Shown piece by piece: positions 8,003 through 15,538 of a stretch of DNA of 41,621 nt. Origin of the DNA: Prevotella sp. (lineage in GTDB: Bacteria; Bacteroidota; Bacteroidia; Bacteroidales; Bacteroidaceae); the NCBI GenBank assembly GCA_017483805.1, contig JAFUUL010000100.1, forward strand, positions 1 to 41,621, written 5' to 3'. A program made the position numbers and the translations under genes. Numbering within the stretch: the stretch's first letter is position 1; each line of letters begins with the position of its first letter. A model generated the notes under the pieces. It had not been told where the DNA came from. It made no database searches and worked only from the letters and a program-made list of their open reading frames with translations.

Positions 8003-11000
8003 ATGAAAAAACTATTCTTGTTCTCAATGATGTTGGTCATGACGCTGACCGTTCAGGCACAGCGAGTGACCGATAAGTTGACGCGTGGCCTTGTGGCGAT
8101 TCCGCAGGGCGACAAGACGGGGCAGGACAACCGATATGGTATGTCTGGCTCCGGCATCTTCGTTTCGTGGCGCATACTGCCAACGGAGTATTTCGACACG
8201 AAGTACAACCTCTATCGTAACGGCACCAAGGTGAATGCCGAACCCCTCGCGGTGTCGAACTATGAAGACACGGGCGGCACGAAGACTGCCAAGTATCAGG
8301 TGATTCCCGTCATCCGCGGCGTGGAGCGCACCGACCTGAAGTCGGAGGAGGTGACTCCTTGGGAGCACCAGTACTGGGACATCACGGTGAAGAACGTCGT
8401 CAACCGTGCCGGCACCGACGTGACCAGCCAGTACACGCTGAATGACTGTTCAGTGGCCGACGTCGATGGTGACGGCGAGATGGAGTTCGTCGTGAAGCGT
8501 CGCAACGACAGCGGGCTGAACGTCAGCGGCAATAAGACCACCTTCAACCTGCACGAGTGCTACAAGATGGACGGCACCCGTCTGTGGTGGATCGACATGG
8601 GCCCCAACATGATGGCCGGTCCTGACGAGCAGTTCGACCTCATCCTCTACGACTGGGACGGCGACGGCAAGGCCGAGGCCCTGATGCGCGGTGCCGACAA
8701 CATGGTCATCCACACCGCATCGGGCAAGGAAATCAAGATTGGCAACATGGACTACTATGCACCGCGCGACGAATACACCAAAGAGGGCGCTGAGTATCTG
8801 CTCTACATGAATGGTGAGACGGGCGAACCATACGCCTGGGACGGCTCCGACAACTGGACGCCTATGGCCTATCCGCTGCCCCGCTATGAGACCGGCGAGA
8901 GCAACTATGCCACCGTATGGGGCAGCAGCGACACGGGCCATCGCGCCACGAAGCACTACTTCGGCGCACCTTATCTGGACGGCCGCAATCCCTCCATCTT
9001 CCTGGGGCGCGGCTGCTACACGCGCCACAAGTTCTGCGCCCTCGACGTGAATCCCACGACGCACGAACTCACCCAGCGCTGGCGCTGGAACTGCTACGAC
9101 TCGAAGTCGCCCTGGTTTGGCAACGGTTTCCACAACTTCGCCATTGCCGATGTCGACCTGGACGGCCGCGACGAGATAGTCTTCGGTTCGATGATCATCG
9201 ACGATACGGGCTACGGCCTCTCTACGACCGGCTTCGGTCATGGCGATGCCCAGCACTGCGGCGACCTGGACCCCTATCGCTGGGGACTGGAGCAGTTTGT
9301 CTGCTTGGAGAGCGCTGCTGTGCCTGGTATCTGCTATACAGATGCCACGGCTTCCGACATCCGCTATGTCAATGGTACCGGCGGCGACAATGGCCGCTGC
9401 ATGGCCGGCAACTTCCAGGGCACCTATCCCGGTGCCGTCGGCATCACGTTTGGCAGTGATGTGATCAGTCTCGTGGCCGATAAGGTCATCACGGGCGTGA
9501 ACATGGCCAACGACGACTACATGAATATGCGCATCTACTGGGATGGCGACCTGCTGGACGAGTTTATGGACTCGCCGGGCGTAGAGCGTTCGCCCTGCGT
9601 CTACAAATATGGCAACGAGGTGGGCACCAACCGCACCTATGCTAACGGACGCTGCTGGTTGGGCGGCGGTGCGCTGAACAACTCATCGAAGAATAACCCC
9701 TGCTTCCTGGGTGACATTCTGGGCGACTGGCGCGAGGAAATCGTCAACCGCATCGATGCCACGACGCTTCGCATCAACATCTCCAGTTATCCCTCGCCGT
9801 GGGGCATCACCTCGCTGTGGTACGACCACGAATACCGCAACGGCATGACCTGGCAGTCGGTGGGCTACAACCAGCCGCCTCACCCCAGTTTCTTCCTGGG
9901 CGAACTGGAGGGCATCACCAAGGAGCCCCCTGCTATTACGCTGGAGGGACGCACCGAGGTGACTGGTACTATCGGCACCACCGATGACCATCTGCTCATC
10001 TCTGGCTACGAAAACAAGACCATCGCCGTGACCGACGGTGCATCGCCTTATGTCCTGACTGTCAACACCCCGGCTTGGGTGAAGGGCAGCGGTGTGCAGC
10101 AGGCTGTGGCTGGCACGCCCAAGCAGCCCGCCCGCACCATAGAGACCTACACCACCACGCTCACCGGCGGTGCCTTCAGTGGTGTCACGCGCATCGTGAA
10201 GCAGGGCGAGGGTGTGCTGGTGTTGCCAAATGTGACCGAGAAGCATACGGGCACGACCGACATCTGGCAGGGCACGCTGCAGTTCGACGGCACCTTCGAG
10301 AGCAGTCCGCTGTGGCTGAACCGCCACACCACGCTCGTCTCCAATGGCGGCCAGTTCCTGGGCGGCATCAAGGCCGACTACAATGCTACCATCTATCCCG
10401 GTGGAGTAGGGACGGTGGGCAGCATTACTACCACCAAACTGGAAATGGGCTTCGGCTCGCGCATCGTCATCGACATCGATGGTTCTGCCAATGACAAGTT
10501 GAACGCCAACGAACTGACCATCGAATCGAAGACCACGACAGCATGGATCAACTATGGCCCCCGCTACAAGGCTCCCGTCATTCAGGTCAACAGCACTGGC
10601 ACAGTGCAGCCCGGCACTTATGTGATAGGCAATATCGGCACACTGACCGGCAACCTGTCGGAACTGCTGATTGAAGGCTTGGGCAACACCACAAAGACTT
10701 CGCTGGCCTATGAGGACGGTCAACTCAAACTGGTGGTCGAGACCATGCGTGCCGCTGCCACCGCCACGTGGAACGGCTCTGCCGGCAATTCCACCTGGGA
10801 GCAGGCTGTCACGGAGAACTTCCTGGTGGACAACCAGCCCACCTACTCGGCTGACGGCGACAACATCGTATTCGACGACAATGCTGCTTCGACGACGGTC
10901 ACCATCAAGGGTGCTGTCAGTCCCGCCACAGTCACCTTCGCCAACGACACGAAGGCTTACACACTGCAGCGCGACAGCATCGTGGGCGGTGCCACCATCA

Positions 11001-12634
11001 CTAAGAACGGCAAGGCCAATGTGACCATCAACAACTGGAACCGCACAGGGGCCACCACCGTCAACAATGGTATGCTCATTGTCTCGATGCTGGCCAACAA
11101 CTCTGGCCAGGACTTCGGTTCGCTGGGCAATGCCTCGCAGCAGATTACCGTCAACGACGGTGCCACACTGCGCACCAATGGCGTCATCGTCACCGACCAG
11201 CAACTGAACATCAGCGGCGAGGCTACCGTCGATGTGCCGGAAGGCAAGAGCGTCATCTTCAACAAGGGCATCCGCGGCACTGGCGCCACGCTCGTCAAGA
11301 CGGGTGCCGGCACGCTGGAGACGGGCACTGGTGCCACCACCATCAGCAAGGTGATCATCAAGGCTGGTCGCATGAACTCCAACTACTCGTCGTCCAATGC
11401 CGACCAGTTGCCCAAGACTGTGGAATTCCAGGGCGGAACACTCTGGGGTGCCAATATGGAGGATGGCAGTGGCGTGACAAACACCTCCAACTTTGTCGTT
11501 CCGGAGGGAAAGACGGGCACATTCTATGGCTCTTTCCGCGGCACCTATAGCGGCACCCTCACTGGTGGGGGAACCTTCAATGTCTACACCGGTGGCGTGC
11601 GCTGCTATTGGAATGGCAACTGGAGTGCATTCACTGGTACCGTGAAGTGCGGCAAGGAGAATCGCCAGAACAAGAAGTCGTATGATCCTGTTTTCGACTT
11701 CAACAACACCTATGGCTTGCCCAACGCTACGCTGGAGGCTCTGGCCGATGTGACGGTCAACAACGACGGCAAGGCCTTCCCCGTGGGCAAACTGACCGGT
11801 GCCGGTACCTTCAGTGGCTCGGGCCAGTGGCAGATCAACTACAATGGTACTACCAGTTACACGCTGTCGGCAACCGTCAATTCGCCTGTGCTGAAGCGCG
11901 GTACCGGCAAGATGACCTTGACTGTTGGTAAGATAAATAACACGCTGACCGTCGAGGCCGGCACAGTGACCTTCAACAATGCAGCCCTCAATACCTCGCT
12001 GCATGGTGCTTACACTACGACGGTGAGGACGGCAGGCCGACTGGTGGGTCAGGGACAACTCAATGCCCTGGCACTCAACTCGGGCGGCGAACTTGTGCCT
12101 TGCGGCTCTACCTTCAATGAGACCACGCCGGGCACCATCAAGAGTCTGAACAACATCAGTTCTTATGCTGGTTCTACGGTCAACTTCCTCATCAACTCAA
12201 CCAAGAACTCCACGCTGCAGGCTGCCAACCGCGTGACCATGCAGGGCACGCTGAAGGTGACCCTCCTGTCGGGCTTTGCGCCGAAGAATGGTGATGCGTT
12301 CACCCTCTGGACGGCTGCTTCCTATGCAGGTACCCCGCAGTACGACCTGCCGGAGTTGCCCGATGGTCTCTACTGGGACATCAGTGGGCTGGAAGGTGCG
12401 ACGGGCGTGCTCCGCGTGACCGACGATGCTTCTGTAGGCATCGGCCGCATTGCCGCCAGCGAGCAGGTGGCCTGCGAGGTCTATACGACCGGTGGCGTGC
12501 AGGTGGGCACCTTCAAGGCACAGCGTAGCGACATCCGCGCCGCAGTCGCCAAACTCGGCCTCAAGTCTGGTCTCTATATTGTCCGCATGGCTGCCGGCCG
12601 CAACTACGAGTCAGAGACGGTTGTGGTGAAGTAG
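8003..12634 (+). CDS. Giant secreted PL11-like lyase fused to a beta-strand repeat region
   Basis: The 1543-residue protein has a signal peptide (MKKLFLFSMMLVMTLTVQAQ). Residues about 22-635 are a complete PL11-type module: RGLVAIPQGD, FVSWRILPTEY, VADVDGDGEMEFV near 151, YDWDGDGKAEALMRG near 217, IADVDLDGRDEIVFGS near 383, LGDWREEI near 573 and YNQPPHPSFFLGE. Residues about 640-1460 are Gly/Thr/Asn-rich beta-strand repeats of the autotransporter-associated type (for example TRIVKQGEGVLVLPNVTEKH, ATLVKTGAGTLETGTGATTI), predicted to form an elongated beta-helix. The last 70 residues (CEVYTTGGVQVGTF...SGLYIVRMAAG) look like a T9SS-type sorting domain. Typical PL11 enzymes are about 600-800 residues, so this is about double. 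Rhamnogalacturonan cleavage at the cell surface is inferred; the repeats may project or bind the substrate. Confidence 0.9.
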   Translation: MKKLFLFSMMLVMTLTVQAQRVTDKLTRGLVAIPQGDKTGQDNRYGMSGSGIFVSWRILPTEYFDTKYNLYRNGTKVNAEPLAVSNYEDTGGTKTAKYQVIPVIRGVERTDLKSEEVTPWEHQYWDITVKNVVNRAGTDVTSQYTLNDCSVADVDGDGEMEFVVKRRNDSGLNVSGNKTTFNLHECYKMDGTRLWWIDMGPNMMAGPDEQFDLILYDWDGDGKAEALMRGADNMVIHTASGKEIKIGNMDYYAPRDEYTKEGAEYLLYMNGETGEPYAWDGSDNWTPMAYPLPRYETGESNYATVWGSSDTGHRATKHYFGAPYLDGRNPSIFLGRGCYTRHKFCALDVNPTTHELTQRWRWNCYDSKSPWFGNGFHNFAIADVDLDGRDEIVFGSMIIDDTGYGLSTTGFGHGDAQHCGDLDPYRWGLEQFVCLESAAVPGICYTDATASDIRYVNGTGGDNGRCMAGNFQGTYPGAVGITFGSDVISLVADKVITGVNMANDDYMNMRIYWDGDLLDEFMDSPGVERSPCVYKYGNEVGTNRTYANGRCWLGGGALNNSSKNNPCFLGDILGDWREEIVNRIDATTLRINISSYPSPWGITSLWYDHEYRNGMTWQSVGYNQPPHPSFFLGELEGITKEPPAITLEGRTEVTGTIGTTDDHLLISGYENKTIAVTDGASPYVLTVNTPAWVKGSGVQQAVAGTPKQPARTIETYTTTLTGGAFSGVTRIVKQGEGVLVLPNVTEKHTGTTDIWQGTLQFDGTFESSPLWLNRHTTLVSNGGQFLGGIKADYNATIYPGGVGTVGSITTTKLEMGFGSRIVIDIDGSANDKLNANELTIESKTTTAWINYGPRYKAPVIQVNSTGTVQPGTYVIGNIGTLTGNLSELLIEGLGNTTKTSLAYEDGQLKLVVETMRAAATATWNGSAGNSTWEQAVTENFLVDNQPTYSADGDNIVFDDNAASTTVTIKGAVSPATVTFANDTKAYTLQRDSIVGGATITKNGKANVTINNWNRTGATTVNNGMLIVSMLANNSGQDFGSLGNASQQITVNDGATLRTNGVIVTDQQLNISGEATVDVPEGKSVIFNKGIRGTGATLVKTGAGTLETGTGATTISKVIIKAGRMNSNYSSSNADQLPKTVEFQGGTLWGANMEDGSGVTNTSNFVVPEGKTGTFYGSFRGTYSGTLTGGGTFNVYTGGVRCYWNGNWSAFTGTVKCGKENRQNKKSYDPVFDFNNTYGLPNATLEALADVTVNNDGKAFPVGKLTGAGTFSGSGQWQINYNGTTSYTLSATVNSPVLKRGTGKMTLTVGKINNTLTVEAGTVTFNNAALNTSLHGAYTTTVRTAGRLVGQGQLNALALNSGGELVPCGSTFNETTPGTIKSLNNISSYAGSTVNFLINSTKNSTLQAANRVTMQGTLKVTLLSGFAPKNGDAFTLWTAASYAGTPQYDLPELPDGLYWDISGLEGATGVLRVTDDASVGIGRIAASEQVACEVYTTGGVQVGTFKAQRSDIRAAVAKLGLKSGLYIVRMAAGRNYESETVVVK

Positions 12635-12644
12635 TAGGTTCTAA

Positions 12645-12691
12645 ACAACGAAAGCGGTCTTCGGCATTCTGGCTGGAGACCGCTTTTGTTG
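12645..12691 (+). terminator. Rho-independent terminator after the PL11-like giant
   Basis: Arms AAAGCGGTCT (12651-12660) and AGACCGCTTT (12677-12686) pair perfectly. The flanking AACAAC and TTGTTG can extend the stem. There is a short T-rich end. The rest of 12635-12858 holds a small hairpin at 12699-12714 and the next promoter. Confidence 0.7.
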
Positions 12692-12778
12692 CACCGATGG
12701 AGATTCTAATCTCCAAAAAACGATGTAGTTTATCAAAAATCAAAGTCTTACGCGCATACATCTTTATTGAAAACTTCG

Positions 12779-12786
12779 TAACTTTG
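12779..12786 (+). promoter_or_regulatory. -7 box for the first CHB_HEX-like gene
   Basis: TAACTTTG followed by CACCCG, 72 bases before the ATG at 12859. No strong -33 box was seen at the expected distance. Confidence 0.6.
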
Positions 12787-12858
12787 CACCCGAATATTCT
12801 CTGGCTTGACTAACAAACAACAGGACATATCACTAATATCTAACTAAAATAGTATCTT

Positions 12859-15438
12859 ATGAAGAAAATCTTTACGCTTACAATGCTTGTGCTCTTCGCC
12901 TTTGCTTTAGGGGCAAATGCGCAGAGCCGGAAGACTTGGGACTTCACCAAGGGATTCAGCGGCACAACGATTGCCAACCTTGAGGCAGATGCCACAAACT
13001 GGACAGCCTCTGAGGGAAGCGGGCGCAAATGGGCTGAGTCAAAGGCTCGCACCGCTAATTCCGAGATTATCTGCAAAGTAAATGGGCAGGACTGGACTGT
13101 GCCTGAGACTGCTGGCTTGATTTTCGCTGCGAAATCTGCTGCACACCTTAATGTGGTTTATGATGCCGGCACCAATGATGATACTCATATCTGGCTCAAT
13201 GGTGCAAAAGCAGAAGATGCCGTGACGATTCCTGGTGTTCCTGCTGGCGAAAAACTGACAGTGGTGTTCAGTTCTCATGGTGGGAATGCAGAGCGTGGTT
13301 TTAAGGTGTCAACCGCTGGTGTGGCTGCTGCCGATGGAAAAACCACTTTCGGATCATCTGGTCAAATGACCGTGGAACTCTTTAATAACAATGCAGAAGC
13401 CGTAGACGTTAAGTTAACAGCCAATGTTGGTGGTATGCACTTCTACAAATTCATCATTGGCGAAGGTGATGTCGTTACCGTATCGAAGGTTGCTTACCTT
13501 TACAACGGCACCGAGGATAACATTCTGAGTATTCTCAAGGCAAATGAAGAACTTGAGGTCACCCCCATCAATGTGACCGCCGAAACAATCACAGCAGAAA
13601 GCCTGCAGCAGTATGTATTGACCATCATCTCGCCAAATCTTCCTGCTGATAATGCGGCTGTAACAGTTGTAAAGGAGACTTTGCCTTGGACACCGTTCCT
13701 TAATTTCAACGCCAGCCTCTATCCCGCTTGGGGTTACGGTGAGGCCGTTACCTTGGAGTTGCCTCTCGGTTTCGTGAAGAATGCCAAGAGCGCACTTCTG
13801 AAGGATGTCGAGGTTGAGGAATCAGACGGTACCAAATATATTACGCTATCAGAAACAGACAATAGTTTCAGCGGTATCAAGTTAGGTGATTATTTCGCTG
13901 GTGACGAGACTGCCCTCATGGACCTTGAAGGACAATATGCAGTGATTCATTCGCACAACACTTCGCACAATGGTTATGTCTACATACCTGGTGCACCTAC
14001 CTTAACTGGAGCGGCACAGCAAATCATCAGCAATGCTATTGCCATGCTGATTAATTCAAAGGCTGAAATCAGTGCAGCCACAGCACCCAAACTGGCCCTT
14101 CAGTATAAAGACCAAAACACAAATATTGTGATTACGGCCCCGAATCTGCCGAAGGCTGAGGTGTTCTACACGATTGATGGCTCTACTCCTACTGTTGAGA
14201 GCACCAAGTACACTGAGCCCATTAATGTCACCACCGAGACGACAGTCAAGGCAGTTGCTATTGCTGAAGGTTATACCCTCAGTTCTGTCAGTGAGATTGT
14301 GGCCGACATCAAGTCGCAGCCCAAGACGCCTATCATCAGTTATGAGCAGGGAGACGCCCAGACGACCATTAAGATTGCCTGTGAGTCTGCTGATGCTAAG
14401 ATTTGGTACAATTTCGAGGGGGTGGTTGACACTCTGAAGTCTACAGCCTACGCCGACACCATCCCTGTCATCATCACGATGCCTCAGAATGTTACTGCCT
14501 TTGCTGTGGCTGGTGGCGTGGTGTTCTCTGAGCCGGCAACCCAGCGTGTGTTGGTAAAGAATCCTCGCGTGGTGATTGATGTTGCCGGACACTATTCTGC
14601 ACCGCAATGGACTGCTGACAATAATCCTGCAGGTCTTGCTGTGGCTAATGGTAAGGGTATGTTCTCTTGGGGCGCATCTGCTAAAACTATGTATATTGGC
14701 GAAGGAACCAAAGGAAATGATCCTGAAACTGGTGATGAAATCATTATCTATGCTCCCGAGGACATCCGTGAGCCGGAGGTCGTCAACGAGCCTGGTGATA
14801 GTCCCCAATGGAAGTTGGTGTCGCAGGGCACTTGCATGATTTGGCAGAACACAGGCGCGCAGAAAACCAACTTCGGTGATGACAGCAATTACAACCCGAT
14901 GTATTCTACTGACGTAGACCCACTCTTCCCAATCACAAGTTACGACATCCAGTTCTACAAGTTCCAGGCTGGTGAGCCAGGCAACGGTTCTATTGAGTCT
15001 ATCAACAAGTATCAGGCTCCGCTCGACGTGGTGGTGTTGGCCAATATGGCTGGCGGCCCGCTGCTGGCACAGGTATCTGCTGACGGCACAACATGGACAA
15101 CCATCGGCGAGATAGAAAAGACTGGCAAAGCCCGTATGTGGAGCAAGTACACGCTGAGTTACAATGGCACTGACGAGGTCTATGTACGCATCACGGAAGA
15201 AGAGGCATCCGCTGGTCCGAAGGTTTTCGATATCTACATTGCCAACCAGGGCGAGCAGTCGCTGGCTCTGCTGGAGCAATTGAACGAAGAACTGACCGGC
15301 ATTGCCGACGTGAAGACTGCCACCCGGGCTGCTGCAGGCATCTACAGCATCAATGGCATCCGTCAGAATAGCCTGAAGGCTGGTCTGAACATCGTGGTCG
15401 AGGCCGACGGTAGCGTGAAGAAAATCATCAGGAAGTAA
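12859..15438 (+). CDS. Secreted multidomain protein with chitobiase C-terminal-like domain (paralog A)
   Basis: The 859-residue protein has a signal peptide (MKKIFTLTMLVLFAFALGANAQ). It begins with KTWDFTKGFSGTTIANLEADATNW, an opening common in Prevotella secreted proteins of pectin and surface loci, followed by a jelly-roll-like region up to about residue 210. Residues about 212-400 (KVAYLYNGTEDNILSIL..., ITAESLQQYVLTIISP) look like an alpha/beta domain resembling ThuA or class I amidotransferase folds without an obvious catalytic Cys. Residues about 415-560 contain chitobiase/hexosaminidase C-terminal-like repeats (VFYTIDGSTPTVESTKYTEPI). The tail (GIYSINGIRQNSLKAGLNIVV...KKIIRK) is a sorting-type end. 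It is paralogous to the next gene, which has its own promoter. Polysaccharide binding is a guess from context; no enzyme activity can be assigned. Confidence 0.85.
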   Translation: MKKIFTLTMLVLFAFALGANAQSRKTWDFTKGFSGTTIANLEADATNWTASEGSGRKWAESKARTANSEIICKVNGQDWTVPETAGLIFAAKSAAHLNVVYDAGTNDDTHIWLNGAKAEDAVTIPGVPAGEKLTVVFSSHGGNAERGFKVSTAGVAAADGKTTFGSSGQMTVELFNNNAEAVDVKLTANVGGMHFYKFIIGEGDVVTVSKVAYLYNGTEDNILSILKANEELEVTPINVTAETITAESLQQYVLTIISPNLPADNAAVTVVKETLPWTPFLNFNASLYPAWGYGEAVTLELPLGFVKNAKSALLKDVEVEESDGTKYITLSETDNSFSGIKLGDYFAGDETALMDLEGQYAVIHSHNTSHNGYVYIPGAPTLTGAAQQIISNAIAMLINSKAEISAATAPKLALQYKDQNTNIVITAPNLPKAEVFYTIDGSTPTVESTKYTEPINVTTETTVKAVAIAEGYTLSSVSEIVADIKSQPKTPIISYEQGDAQTTIKIACESADAKIWYNFEGVVDTLKSTAYADTIPVIITMPQNVTAFAVAGGVVFSEPATQRVLVKNPRVVIDVAGHYSAPQWTADNNPAGLAVANGKGMFSWGASAKTMYIGEGTKGNDPETGDEIIIYAPEDIREPEVVNEPGDSPQWKLVSQGTCMIWQNTGAQKTNFGDDSNYNPMYSTDVDPLFPITSYDIQFYKFQAGEPGNGSIESINKYQAPLDVVVLANMAGGPLLAQVSADGTTWTTIGEIEKTGKARMWSKYTLSYNGTDEVYVRITEEEASAGPKVFDIYIANQGEQSLALLEQLNEELTGIADVKTATRAAAGIYSINGIRQNSLKAGLNIVVEADGSVKKIIRK

Positions 15439-15454
15439 TCTTTCTAAATGTTAA

Positions 15455-15490
15455 AATACTGGATTCCCATTGGGGATCCAGTATTATTTT
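15455..15490 (+). terminator. Rho-independent terminator after paralog A
   Basis: AATACTGGAT (15455-15464) pairs with ATCCAGTATT (15476-15485), the stem extends inward through CCC/GGG, and an ATTTT run follows. The hairpin overlaps the -33/-7 spacer of the next promoter. Confidence 0.8.
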
Positions 15491-15499
15491 GTATATTTG
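15470..15499 (+). promoter_or_regulatory. Promoter of paralog B
   Basis: TTG at 15470-15472, a 19-base spacer and TATATTTG at 15492-15499 fit the Bacteroidetes consensus. The ATG follows at 15539. The -33 element lies inside the loop side of the upstream terminator. Confidence 0.6.
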
Positions 15500-15538
15500 T
15501 AACCAAACCATTATTTATCTAATTAAAAACTGCTATTT

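Noticed and set aside
9683-12058. A 791-codon open frame on the minus strand
   Set aside because: It lies fully antisense to the beta-repeat part of the 1543-residue gene. Its product has low-complexity His/Val/Ala-rich composition and no signal or domain, so it is a shadow of GC-rich codon use.
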